Positions 51,008 to 59,424 of a stretch of 64,000 nucleotides of DNA are shown piece after piece. The notes beneath the pieces were generated by a model. It did not search any database. It was given only the letters and a program-made list of their open reading frames with translations, and was not told the DNA's origin. The position numbers and the translations under genes are program-made. The number at the start of each line of letters is the position of its first letter. Within the stretch, counting starts at the first letter, position 1. Source of the stretch: Gemmatimonas phototrophica (GTDB lineage Bacteria; Gemmatimonadota; Gemmatimonadetes; Gemmatimonadales; Gemmatimonadaceae); assembly GCF_000695095.2 (NCBI RefSeq), contig NZ_CP011454.1:4464001-4528000 (forward strand), given 5' to 3'.

Positions 51008-54000
51008 ATGACCCGACTTACCCGCGGACTCCACGAGCGACTCGTCACACGTCTGTTGGAGCGCGACCTTGAGACACTCGAGTCCCATCTGAGTGCAGAC
51101 CGTACCGCTCTACGCGACGCCGACGCGGCCGATCGGCTAGCCCTCCACCTGTCGCGGGTCGTAGAGCGCGCCATCGATACGCTCCCCGAGAAAGAGCGGG
51201 CCGCCCTCGGCGCCGATCTTACGCGCCGCCTCATTGCGGAGCTGTCACGAGAAGGTGCACTGGTCGAGTTCGCCGGCGAAGAGCCTCTCACTCCGCCCGA
51301 GTCGCTGCGCGCAATCAACGCCGCGCTGCCTGATGGGCGTCCCGAGCAGATCCCGCAGCCACTCATCCCACTGCTTGATACCACGTTGCTCACCAATGCT
51401 CCGGGTGAGCCGAATGTGGGGCATCAGTTGCTCGCCGAAGTGGCGTCCGCCGATCGCATTGACCTCGTGATGGCGTTCATTCGCCGTACGGGGGTGCGGC
51501 CGCTGCGCGAGGTGCTCAAACGGCACGTCGAGGCGGGACGGGGTCTACGCGTGCTGACCACGGTCTATACCGGTTCCACAGAGGCCGATGCGCTCGAGAT
51601 GCTGCAGGACCTTGGGGCGGATGTGCGCGTGTCGTACGACACCACCGGCACCCGTTTGCACGCCAAGGCGTGGCTGTTTCACCGGGAGAGCGGCTTCTCC
51701 ACGGCGTATGTGGGGTCGTCCAACCTCACGCACAGCGCGCAGGTGAGCGGGCTCGAATGGAACGTGCGGGTCTCCGGGGCCCGAAACCGTGGGGTGATTG
51801 AGAAACTGTCGGCGGTGTTCGAGAGCTACTGGCAGCAGCCAGACTTTGAGCCGTACGACCGGGCGCGGTTCGATAGTGCGACGAACCACGAGCGCCCTGC
51901 TCTCACGCTGCACCTCCCGCCCACAGAGATCCGACTCGAACCCTTCCAGGAGCGTCTGCTAGAGCAGATCGCCCTCGCTCGTGAGGAAGGCCGCCACCGC
52001 AACTTGCTCGTTTCGGCTACTGGTACGGGCAAGACCGTGATGGCGGCTGTGGACTTCGCGCGTCTCCGAGCCCGCCTGCCTCGAGCGCGCCTGCTGTTCA
52101 TCGCCCACCGCGACGAGATTCTGTCGCAAGCGCAGGCCACGTTCGCTCATGCTCTACGGGATCCATCGTTCGGCGAGCGGTGGGTGAGCGGCGAACGTCC
52201 CAGTCGGTGGGAGCATGTGTTCGCGTCTATCCAGTCGCTGAATACGAACAGTCTTGAGCAGCTGGACCCAGCGCACTTTGATGTGGTAATTGTGGACGAG
52301 TTCCACCACGCCGCGGCGTCGAGTTACGAGCGTGTGCTGGCGCGAATTCAACCGCAGCAGTTACTAGGGCTTACGGCCACTCCTGAGCGAAGCGACGGGC
52401 TGTCCATTCTGCACTGGTTCGACAATCGAATATCCGCTGAGCTACGGCTATGGGATGCCATTGATCAGCACCGACTGGTGCCGTTTTCGTACTTCGGAGT
52501 CACCGACTCACTTAATCTCACCGACATTCCGTGGACGCGCGGTCGAGGATACGACACGACGGCACTGACTGACGTGATTACCAGCACCGACGTGTGGGCG
52601 CGGCAGGTGCTTAAGCAGTGTGCGGAGTACCTCGGCCCGCTCAACAAGGTCCGGGCGCTGGGATTCTGTGTGAGCGTGCAGCACGCGCACTACATGGCGC
52701 GGATTTTCGCCGAGCACGGCGTGTCGGCACGCGCCGTTGACGGTACTACACCGGCGGCCGAGCGAGAGGAGGCGCTGCGGGCGCTTGCCAACGGCACCGT
52801 GAACGTGGTGTTCTCGGTGGACCTGTTCAACGAAGGCGTGGACGTACCAACCGTTGATACGCTGCTCATGCTGCGACCCACCGACAGTCCGGTGCTGTTC
52901 GTACAGCAGCTGGGGCGCGGGCTGCGCAAGGCGATAGGCAAGTCGCTGTGTACGGTGCTCGACTTCGTGGGTCAGCACCGCCGTGAGTTTCGCTTCGACC
53001 ATCGACTGGGAGCACTGCTCGGCGGGAGCCGTAAGCACATCAAGCAGCAGGTTGAGCTTGGCTTTCCGTTTCTTCCAGCCGGGTGCCAGATGCAGCTCGA
53101 GCCCGTGGCGAAAGAGCGTATACTGGCAAGTATCAGTCAGAGCATGCCGACACGTCGCGCCGAGCGGGCGCGTGAGCTGGCAGCGCTGGCCGCGCAGCGT
53201 CCGGACATTACGCTGGGTGAGTTTCTCGAGGAGATGGGCCTCGAACTCGAGGAGTTCTACGCCAGCCCGAGTGACTCATGGACCGGGCTCCGCGTGGCTG
53301 CTGGACTGCCCATTGGTGAGCCGGGGCCGCAGGAAAATGCGTTGCGCAGAGCTATGGGTCGACTACTGCACGTGGACGATCACGAACGACTCGATGCATG
53401 GCGTCGCTGGCTGAGTGCCCCCGATTCGGGCGATGTGGAGGCCGCCACACGTGCTGCCTGTCTGGTACGTATGCTGCTCGCGCAGGTACTGGAAAGCGTA
53501 GCGGATGATGCGATGTCGTTCGCCGCCGGCGCTCAGCTGTTGCGCGATCACCCAGCCGTTTGCGCTGAGATCGGAGAGCTATGCGATGTACTGGCGCAGC
53601 GCGTAGCTCACCTGTCGGTGCCACTGGATGTCTTTACCGAGGTGCCGCTGCGGGTTCACGCCCGATATACCCGCCGGGAGATTCTAGTGGCCAGCGGCGA
53701 GAGCACCGACGTGAAGGGCAGCACCTGGCGGGAAGGCGTTCGTTATGCGGATCACCTGCCGGCTGACCTGTTTGCCTTCACCCTCGACAAAACCGCCGGA
53801 CAGTTCTCCCCCACGACGCGCTACCGCGACTACGCGATCAGCCGCGAGCTCATTCACTGGGAGAGCCAGTCTACCACGCGCGCTGCAAGCCCCACGGGCC
53901 TTCGGTATCAGCAGCATGTGGAGCGTGGCAGCCACGTATGGTTGTTCGCGCGGCTCAACTCCGAAGAACGCGCATTCACGTTTCTCGGCCCGGCGTCCTA

Positions 54001-54100
54001 TGTGTCTCACGCCGGCGAGGCGCCGATGGGGATTACCTGGCGTCTGCAGCACTCGTTGCCTGGAGACTTGTTTCAGGCGTTCGCGGCGGCGGTGGCATAG
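51008..54100 (+). CDS. PLD nuclease-SF2 helicase-DUF3427 protein (SauUSI-like type IV restriction enzyme)
   Basis: This is a single 1030-residue protein. After a helical N-terminal region, a phospholipase-D-type nuclease domain shows H218-x-K220 in RLHAKAWLFH and a YVGSSNLT segment about 20 residues later. An SF2 helicase core follows: Walker A SATGTGKT (about 337-344), DEFHH at 430-434, LGLTATPERSDG, and motifs V-VI in NVVFSVDLFNEGVDVP and VQQLGRGLRK. The last 350 residues match DUF3427. The same order is known in Staphylococcus aureus SauUSI, which cuts modified-cytosine DNA with ATP. Standalone type IV restriction of foreign methylated DNA is therefore the best guess. No methyltransferase is adjacent, as expected for this type. 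Confidence 0.78.
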   Translation: MTRLTRGLHERLVTRLLERDLETLESHLSADRTALRDADAADRLALHLSRVVERAIDTLPEKERAALGADLTRRLIAELSREGALVEFAGEEPLTPPESLRAINAALPDGRPEQIPQPLIPLLDTTLLTNAPGEPNVGHQLLAEVASADRIDLVMAFIRRTGVRPLREVLKRHVEAGRGLRVLTTVYTGSTEADALEMLQDLGADVRVSYDTTGTRLHAKAWLFHRESGFSTAYVGSSNLTHSAQVSGLEWNVRVSGARNRGVIEKLSAVFESYWQQPDFEPYDRARFDSATNHERPALTLHLPPTEIRLEPFQERLLEQIALAREEGRHRNLLVSATGTGKTVMAAVDFARLRARLPRARLLFIAHRDEILSQAQATFAHALRDPSFGERWVSGERPSRWEHVFASIQSLNTNSLEQLDPAHFDVVIVDEFHHAAASSYERVLARIQPQQLLGLTATPERSDGLSILHWFDNRISAELRLWDAIDQHRLVPFSYFGVTDSLNLTDIPWTRGRGYDTTALTDVITSTDVWARQVLKQCAEYLGPLNKVRALGFCVSVQHAHYMARIFAEHGVSARAVDGTTPAAEREEALRALANGTVNVVFSVDLFNEGVDVPTVDTLLMLRPTDSPVLFVQQLGRGLRKAIGKSLCTVLDFVGQHRREFRFDHRLGALLGGSRKHIKQQVELGFPFLPAGCQMQLEPVAKERILASISQSMPTRRAERARELAALAAQRPDITLGEFLEEMGLELEEFYASPSDSWTGLRVAAGLPIGEPGPQENALRRAMGRLLHVDDHERLDAWRRWLSAPDSGDVEAATRAACLVRMLLAQVLESVADDAMSFAAGAQLLRDHPAVCAEIGELCDVLAQRVAHLSVPLDVFTEVPLRVHARYTRREILVASGESTDVKGSTWREGVRYADHLPADLFAFTLDKTAGQFSPTTRYRDYAISRELIHWESQSTTRAASPTGLRYQQHVERGSHVWLFARLNSEERAFTFLGPASYVSHAGEAPMGITWRLQHSLPGDLFQAFAAAVA

Positions 54101-54198
54101 CGGGACCATTGCCGTTTGTGGTCAGATGACTCGTTCCATTTACGCGGGCTTCTTTAGCGGGCGATCAGATAAATGCGAGCGCAGCGAGCTACCAAGCC

Positions 54199-54226
54199 GC
54201 CCGACTGCAGCAAGTATCGTTATGCT
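54199..54226 (-). repeat. attC-like left arm (right arm lost or degenerate)
   Basis: Read on the minus strand, CATAACGATACTTGCTGCAG (54224 to 54205) matches the left arm of the attC at 54949-55070 at 17 of 20 positions, including the extra G of the inner box. No matching CGTTATG right arm occurs in the next 100 bases; GCGTAAATGG near 54138-54147 could be a decayed one. It follows the GNAT gene stop by about 80 bases. Confidence 0.5.
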
Positions 54227-54306
54227 GGCATACTGAGCACGAAGAATGTCGCATCGCGATAGTTTAGAGCGCCAACGCGGTGATCTTACGCAGAGATCTC
54301 GAGTCT

Positions 54307-54804
54307 TTAGTCGATCGGAGTGGGCGGCCCCATTCGTTTTGCGAAGATGATCTTGTCGTCGCCGACGCTGTAAAAGTCCGGCACACGGCCACACTCGACG
54401 TAGCCTCTCTTGGCGTAGAACGCTCGCGCGCGGGCAAGAGGGGGGAGCGCGCTCGTCTCAATTACTAAGACTCGACCAGCTTCGGCCATGACGGTCGCTT
54501 CCACGGCATCGAGAAGTGAATCGCCCCCGCCGCGACCGTGATCCTCTGGACGGACACCAATCCACCACAGATTCCACACGCCATCGGCGTGTGCATCCGG
54601 GGCGTAGTAGACCCACCCAGCGGGTGCGCTTTCGTCGTTGGGCGCCCAAAACTGCGCGGCATGCCCTGGCCCGAGTTCGTCAGCGTGAAGCGCGTCGAGT
54701 ACTCCCCCTAGAAGTGCACTTGCATCAGCAGGTTCAAAAAGGCCTGTCGCGCACGCGACAGAAAGCAGCGTCGGTGTATCCGAGGGACGGACAGAACGAA
54801 TCAT
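54307..54804 (-). CDS. GNAT family N-acetyltransferase in a cassette
   Basis: This is a 165-residue acetyltransferase. It opens IRSVRPSDTPTLLSVA, has the acetyl-CoA loop VRPEDHGRGGGDSLLDAVE in the middle, VLVIETSAL, then ARAFYAKRGYVECGRVPDFY, the classical C-terminal GNAT motif B. The acceptor is unknown. It could modify a small molecule, a frequent theme in integron cassettes, but no resistance subfamily can be claimed. The ATG at 54804 is used, since the alternative upstream TTG adds four residues. It lies between an attC site upstream and an attC arm downstream. A leader of about 145 bases separates it from the upstream core site. Confidence 0.78.
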   Translation of the reverse strand: MIRSVRPSDTPTLLSVACATGLFEPADASALLGGVLDALHADELGPGHAAQFWAPNDESAPAGWVYYAPDAHADGVWNLWWIGVRPEDHGRGGGDSLLDAVEATVMAEAGRVLVIETSALPPLARARAFYAKRGYVECGRVPDFYSVGDDKIIFAKRMGPPTPID

Positions 54805-54948
54805 GCGATACTCTCTCAAGCTTGATGGGCGAGGTACTCACAACTTGGAACCTGTTGGTACACGTAGCCATACAGGCCAAGAATCGTTCCTCCTCACCAA
54901 TGAGCCCTTATCCTTAACTCGCGCTTCATTGATTGGACCGTCTGATCG
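54805..54948. other. leader between attC core site and GNAT gene
   Basis: No convincing gene is seen. On the minus strand an 11-codon ATG frame starts shortly after the core site and ends at once. Frames on the plus strand run through the attC site and look spurious. The promoter of the GNAT cassette, if any, must lie here. Confidence 0.4.
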
Positions 54949-55070
54949 GCATAACGCCGCGTTCTGCTTTAAAGGCTCTCATAAATTAGCTGTGAACGAA
55001 GCAGGGCGGAGCCCTGCGCAGTTACACAGCGTACCGCCTTGCCTTTGTCTGCAGCAACGCTCGTTATGTG
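54949..55070 (-). repeat. attC-like recombination site, about 120 bases
   Basis: On the minus strand the left arm CATAACGAGCGTTGCTGC is complementary to the right arm near 54950-54967. Outer CATAACG/CGTTATG boxes match exactly and the inner GCGTTGCTGC/GCAGAACGC boxes differ by one extra G in the left arm, the hallmark extrahelical base of attC sites. A perfect 7-base hairpin GCAGGGC-GGA-GCCCTGC (55001-55017) forms the variable middle. The core reads GCGTTATGCC, one mismatch from GTTRRRY. The gene upstream stops 20 bases before it. Confidence 0.65.
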
Positions 55071-55089
55071 GCGCCCCGCGACGACCCGG

Positions 55090-55650
55090 TCACTGGCCGG
55101 GCGGCTCGTCGAGCAACAGCGCGCGCCACGTCTTGCGACGAATGGCAACTTCGACGGTCGTCACCACGCGACTGCCCTGAAGCACGGATACTCCAAGCGC
55201 CTGCGCGTCGGCACCTCGCGGCGGTCGGTCGAACAGAACATACGGCCGGCCGGGAATGTCGCAGACGTAACCGAGCGACCACGGATGCGCGCGATCATAG
55301 TCGTAGAATGGTGGATCGTGGTGATACCCATGCGCGAGGACCCATTTTGTGGACGAGTCGGGGCCGACATAGCGTCCCCACCAAAGCACGAGATAGCTCC
55401 GGCCGCCGGCAGGCGATAGTGCAAGGACGCGCCAGGCTAACAAATGCGCTTCAACCAGTGCACCGGGCGGCTTAATCGTCGGACCGCAAAACCCAAGCGG
55501 CGCCGTGAGCAGAGAACGCGAAGGCTGCCAGTCCCACGCTGGCAGGGTGTCATCAACAGCGAGCACGCTGGCGGTCTGCGCGTGGACCTGACTCGCGCTG
55601 CCGAGGTGTGATGCGCCGACGAACAACAATGCCAGAAATGTTCGAGTCAT
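55090..55650 (-). CDS. exported hypothetical protein in a cassette
   Basis: This is a 186-residue protein with a signal peptide (TRTFLALLFVGASHLGSASQ, cleaved near VHAQ). The mature part is Trp/Tyr/Pro-rich: WDWQPSRSLL, FCGPTIKPP, LVLWWGRYVGPDSS, WVLAHGYHHDPPFYDYDRAH, then a strand-rich end TTVEVAIRRKTWRALLL. I do not recognise a family. The start codon lies about 25 bases after the core of the 55668 attC site and the stop 20 bases before the next site, so the gene fills a cassette exactly. An ATG seven codons upstream is inside the core-site leader and is less likely. Confidence 0.65.
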   Translation of the reverse strand: MTRTFLALLFVGASHLGSASQVHAQTASVLAVDDTLPAWDWQPSRSLLTAPLGFCGPTIKPPGALVEAHLLAWRVLALSPAGGRSYLVLWWGRYVGPDSSTKWVLAHGYHHDPPFYDYDRAHPWSLGYVCDIPGRPYVLFDRPPRGADAQALGVSVLQGSRVVTTVEVAIRRKTWRALLLDEPPGQ

Positions 55651-55667
55651 CGAGGCTTTAGATGAAG

Positions 55668-55722
55668 CCACATAACGCCCGCTAGCATGCAGGAAACTCT
55701 TGCAAGGCGGCCGTTATATGGG
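55668..55722 (-). repeat. attC-like recombination site, about 55 bases
   Basis: On the minus strand, ATAACG and CGTTAT outer boxes and CCGC/GCGG inner boxes pair, with TGCA/TGCA in the stem and a short loop. The core at the right end reads GGCGTTATGTGG. It is shorter than the neighbouring site and at the low end of attC lengths. It ends about 25 bases before the start of the cassette gene at 55650. The stop of the 55682 ORF lies inside it. Confidence 0.55.
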
Positions 55723-55948
55723 CAATTCGCTGCAAGATAGCGGAATCATCCCTCTTCGCCGCTAACCGCACAAGTAACTGTTTCACAAGAACTTGCCACA
55801 ACGCATCGCCACGAAGTTCCAGCTGTTCTCTTGCAAGCGCTGCAAGATAAACGGAAATCGTACAGAGAGACGCGCTGGCGAGGCCGAGCCGCCGCTCGGT
55901 AATCCGAGCGCCTGCGACAACCCGCCCCACCAAACCAACGCGGCGCAC
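55682..55948 (-). CDS. possible small cassette ORF, 88 residues
   Basis: This frame begins at a GTG and ends inside the attC-like site, as many cassette genes do. The second half looks protein-like, with helical segments LCTISVYLAALAREQLELRGD and LWQVLVKQLLVRLAAK. The first 25 residues are Arg/Val/Gly-rich and may be non-coding. No family is recognised, no ribosome site is evident, and its upstream end touches the terminator hairpin of the VPS10 gene. It may be a truncated cassette. Confidence 0.3.
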   Translation of the reverse strand: MRRVGLVGRVVAGARITERRLGLASASLCTISVYLAALAREQLELRGDALWQVLVKQLLVRLAAKRDDSAILQRIAHITAALQEFPAC

Positions 55949-55974
55949 CCACTCCCATCGAGTGAATGCGCCGC
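55940..55974 (-). terminator. hairpin downstream of the second VPS10 gene
   Basis: GCGGCGCA (55940-55947) pairs with TGCGCCGC (55967-55974), and CACTC (55950-55954) with GAGTG (55960-55964) inside it, giving a long stem about 34 bases after the stop at 56008 on the minus strand. Only a weak GT-rich tail follows. Its flanks weakly resemble attC outer boxes, so an attC reading is not excluded. Confidence 0.5.
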
Positions 55975-56007
55975 GCTGTTCTACAACCCACGGGTAATCC
56001 GCCGCGT

Positions 56008-59000
56008 TCAGTTCCCCGGCGGCACCACCAGCGTCACGCCGTTCGCCGCCAGCAGCGCGCTCATCGCCCGCGCCTTGGGCATGAACGCCGCCGCCTCGGT
56101 CACCGCGGCTTCCAGCGCAGTCTTCGCCGCGGCTGCCTGCTTCACCAGCGCGTCACTCGGCGTTTCCCACACGGCCAGCATGTTGCTCTTGGCGGTGCCC
56201 ACGCGCCCCAACACGTTCGTATCTGCACCGGCGGCGCCACCACCAAAGCCACCGCCGCCACCAAACCCACCTGCAGCGGGAATGGCGCCCACACCAAACT
56301 TGGCGCGCAGTGCGTCGTAGTCCTTACGGAACGCGGCGAACTGCGTCTTCACGCTGTCCGGCAACGTGGGCGTGCTGTCCATCTTGGCCGCCGCAGTCCG
56401 CACCCCGGCTACCATAGCTGCCAACGGCGCGGCTGCGGCAGCACCCGCGTTCTGCGCCGCGTGCAGCTCCATCGCCTTGGCGTTGTACGCCACGCGCTGA
56501 TCAGTCGTGAGCGTTACCGCGGGGTCCATGACAATGGTGAGCGGCTTGCGCGCCACTTCCTTGCCATCCACCACCAGCGCCACGGCATAGCTACCCGGCA
56601 GTACCTGCGGCCCCACGTTGCCACCGCCACCAAAGCGGAACCCGCCACCACCACCCGCGCCACCAGCCGGCGCACACGGGTTCTCCGGCAGATACCCCAC
56701 CGTGGGCAACGGCTCGGGATAACCAGGAATGGCGCGCCGCGGCGCCGGCGGCTGCACACCACCACCAGCCCCGCCGGCCGGCGCAGCGGCGTTCACTTCA
56801 CGCACCGGCTCCACACGCTGGTCCCAGCACACGGTCTGCATGCCGGCCACGTTCTTTGCCGCCGGCACCGCCAACTCGCGCACCAGCGCCCCGGCCCCGT
56901 CAAACACGCGCAGCACCGGGTTCTTCACCGGCGCCTTGAAGTGCAGCTGCAGCACGGTCTCCGTGGGCGGGTTCTCACCGGTAAAGAACTGGTGCCCCCA
57001 GAACTCGTCGTTGCGATCGTCCTTGTTCTTCCACTGCAGGCTCAACCCCGGCGTGAACAGCGTCGCATCGGCCTTGAGCGCCGCCGCATACTCCTGGATG
57101 GGCTCGAGATGATCGAGAATCCACAGCGAGCGCCCGTGCGTGGCCACAATGAGCGCGTTGTCGCGCGGATGAATGGTGAGCTCGTCCACCCGCACCGTGG
57201 GGAAGTTGGCCTTGAGCCGTTTCCACTGCTGCCCACGATTCACACTCACGAAAATGCCGGTCTCCGTACCCACATACAGCACGTCGGCATTCCTGGTGTC
57301 TTCGGTGAGCGTCTTGATCACTTCACCCTGCAACCCGTTCACCAGCGACACAAACGTCGCGCCAAAGTCACGCGACATCCACACGTACGGCGCGTAGTCG
57401 TTCTGCCGGTGGTTATCCACCGTGATGTACACCGTACCCGCCTCAAACCGGCTCGGCACCACTTCACTTACAAACGCGTACCCCGCCGGAAAGCCGGGCA
57501 GGTTCTTCGTGATGTTCTGCCACGTCTTGCCATCGTCACGCGTCACGCTCACCGTGCCGTCGTCGGTGCCGGTGTAGTACACGCCCGCCTGCTTGGGGCT
57601 TTCCCCCAACGCCACAATGGCCGGCCACTGCGAAATGCCGTCGTGACGGGCAATGGTGATGTCGCTCCCCTTGAGCCCCATGGTCACGATGCTATCGCGC
57701 GAGGCGTTCTGCGTGAGGTCGGGGGAAATGGCTTCCCAGCTGTCACCACGGTCGCGCGAACGGAACACCTTGTTGGCCGCGGCCAGCAGCACACCGGGAT
57801 CGTTGGGGCTCAGCATGAGCGGCGTGTCCCAATGGAAGCGATACGCCTCACGCGGCTGCGCATTGGTCACGTTCTGCGCCGTGGGGCGAATCTGGCGCGA
57901 CTCACCGGTCACCTTGTTGCGCCGCACGATGTTGCCGTCCTGCGACTCGGTGTACACAATGCGCGAGTCACGCAGGTCGGGAATGGCCACGAAGCCGTCG
58001 CCGCCAAGAATCTGGAACCAGTCGTAGTTGAAGATGCCGCGGTTCATGTGCGACGCGCTGGGGCCACACCAGTCGTAGTTGTCCTGCATGCCGCCGCACA
58101 CGTTGTACGGGAACTCCATGTCGTAGCTCACATGGTAGAACAACCCCACCGGCAGGTTGGGCAGGAACTGCCACGTACGACTCAAATCGTACGAAACGCC
58201 AATGCCACCGTCACCACCAATGAGCACGTGGTCGGGGTTCTTCGGGTTCACCCAGATGGCGTGAATGTCGTCGTGAATGACCAGCGCGGCGTCGGTTTCC
58301 CACGAGCGGCCGCCATCGACGGTCATGTGCAACCCCACGCCGCCCATGTACACACGGTCGGGGTTCACCGGGTCCACCTTCAGGTTGCTGAAGTACATGG
58401 GGCGCGGATTGGTGCTGCTCATCTTGCTCCACGTCGCGCCGCCATCGGTGCTGCGATACACACCCGTCGCGCCGGCGTTCTGCCCGCCACGCTGTGGGGT
58501 GTTGGCCATCTCCGCCGGCGGCACCGGCGCCGCGCCACGCGCCGCCGTAGGTGCTTCCACCGTGGCATACACAATGTTGCCGCTGTTGCGATACACATCC
58601 ACCGCAATGCGTCCCAGCGAGCCGGTGGGGAAACCCGTGCCCGTCACCTTGGTCCACGTGTCGCCACCGTCGGTGCTCTTGAACAGCGCGCTGCCGGGGC
58701 CACCGCCGTTCATGCAGCAGGCCGTGCGACGGCGCTGATACATGCTGGCAAAGAGTACGCTGGGGTTGCTGGCCGAGATGGCGACATCGTTGGCGCCGGT
58801 ATCGTCGTCGCCCTTGAGCACCTGCTTCCAGGTGAGGCCACCGTCGGTGGTCTTGTACACGCCGCGATCACCGCCCGGGCCAAAGAGCGGCCCCGTAGCC
58901 GCCACCCACACGATGTTCTCGTTGGTGGGGTGCAACACAATGCGGTTGATGTGCTTGCTGTTGGGGAGTCCAACGAGCGCAAACGTTTTGCCGCCGTCGG

Positions 59001-59424
59001 TGCTCTTGTACAACCCGCCGCCCCACGAGGTGCTCTGGCGGTTGTTGCTTTCGCCGGCGCCCACCCACACCACATCGGGGTTGATCTGCGACACGGCCAC
59101 ATCGCCAATGGCAATGAGCCCCTCATTTTGAAACAACGGCGTGAAGGTGGTGCCGTTGTTCACCGTCTTCCACACGCCACCGTGCGCGGTGCCTACGTAA
59201 TAGATGGCGGGGTTGTTCTCGAACACCGCCAGGTCGGCAATACGCCCCGACATGGTGGCGGGGCCAATGCTGCGGAAGTGCAGCTTGTCGAATTCGGTGG
59301 CCACCATGGGGGCCACGGGGCCGGGCTGGCTGGCGACGTTCTTGGCGCGCTGAGCGCTAACGGCCAGCGGCAGCGCCAGCGAGAGCAGGTAGCCCTTGGC
59401 CAGGGTACGCAGGGGGAGGGACAT
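56008..59424 (-). CDS. VPS10/sortilin-type beta-propeller protein (paralogue 2)
   Basis: This is a protein of about 1138 residues. A signal peptide (TLAKGYLLSLALPLAVSAQ) is followed by FRSIGPATMSGRIADLAVF, the conserved opening of these giant propellers. Repeats carry the T-D-G-G-x-x-W signature: STDGGKTF, TTDGGLTWK, STDGGDTW, STDGGATW, TRDDGKTW. A WCGPS block and the WILDHLEPIQEY segment also occur in the paralogue at 42342. The C-terminal third has glycine-rich linkers and an alpha-helical tail. The cysteine pair in ACCMNGG is unique to this copy. The ATG at 59424 precedes the signal peptide. A long open frame on the opposite strand is an artefact of codon bias. Confidence 0.8.
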   Translation of the reverse strand: MSLPLRTLAKGYLLSLALPLAVSAQRAKNVASQPGPVAPMVATEFDKLHFRSIGPATMSGRIADLAVFENNPAIYYVGTAHGGVWKTVNNGTTFTPLFQNEGLIAIGDVAVSQINPDVVWVGAGESNNRQSTSWGGGLYKSTDGGKTFALVGLPNSKHINRIVLHPTNENIVWVAATGPLFGPGGDRGVYKTTDGGLTWKQVLKGDDDTGANDVAISASNPSVLFASMYQRRRTACCMNGGGPGSALFKSTDGGDTWTKVTGTGFPTGSLGRIAVDVYRNSGNIVYATVEAPTAARGAAPVPPAEMANTPQRGGQNAGATGVYRSTDGGATWSKMSSTNPRPMYFSNLKVDPVNPDRVYMGGVGLHMTVDGGRSWETDAALVIHDDIHAIWVNPKNPDHVLIGGDGGIGVSYDLSRTWQFLPNLPVGLFYHVSYDMEFPYNVCGGMQDNYDWCGPSASHMNRGIFNYDWFQILGGDGFVAIPDLRDSRIVYTESQDGNIVRRNKVTGESRQIRPTAQNVTNAQPREAYRFHWDTPLMLSPNDPGVLLAAANKVFRSRDRGDSWEAISPDLTQNASRDSIVTMGLKGSDITIARHDGISQWPAIVALGESPKQAGVYYTGTDDGTVSVTRDDGKTWQNITKNLPGFPAGYAFVSEVVPSRFEAGTVYITVDNHRQNDYAPYVWMSRDFGATFVSLVNGLQGEVIKTLTEDTRNADVLYVGTETGIFVSVNRGQQWKRLKANFPTVRVDELTIHPRDNALIVATHGRSLWILDHLEPIQEYAAALKADATLFTPGLSLQWKNKDDRNDEFWGHQFFTGENPPTETVLQLHFKAPVKNPVLRVFDGAGALVRELAVPAAKNVAGMQTVCWDQRVEPVREVNAAAPAGGAGGGVQPPAPRRAIPGYPEPLPTVGYLPENPCAPAGGAGGGGGFRFGGGGNVGPQVLPGSYAVALVVDGKEVARKPLTIVMDPAVTLTTDQRVAYNAKAMELHAAQNAGAAAAAPLAAMVAGVRTAAAKMDSTPTLPDSVKTQFAAFRKDYDALRAKFGVGAIPAAGGFGGGGGFGGGAAGADTNVLGRVGTAKSNMLAVWETPSDALVKQAAAAKTALEAAVTEAAAFMPKARAMSALLAANGVTLVVPPGN

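Larger units (their letters stand above)
54130..55725 (-). mobile_element. integron-like gene-cassette array without integrase (CALIN)
   Basis: Two attC-like inverted repeats and one attC left arm, all reading on the minus strand, separate small genes that also read on the minus strand. Each cassette gene stops a few to about 80 bases before a site; the 55650 gene starts about 25 bases after one. This is the normal geometry of integron cassettes. The order on the minus strand is: possible small ORF, attC 55722-55668, secreted protein gene, attC 55070-54949, GNAT gene, attC left arm from 54226. No integron integrase gene lies in the window. Exact borders are approximate. Confidence 0.6.

Noticed and set aside
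54803-55180. 125-codon plus-strand frame across the attC site
   Set aside because: It runs through the attC inverted repeat and opposite two cassette genes. It has no ribosome site or protein-like pattern.
55940-55974. fourth attC site
   Set aside because: The stem is perfect and symmetrical, without the one-base bulge, and the flanks only loosely match the outer boxes. It fits better as the terminator of the VPS10 gene.
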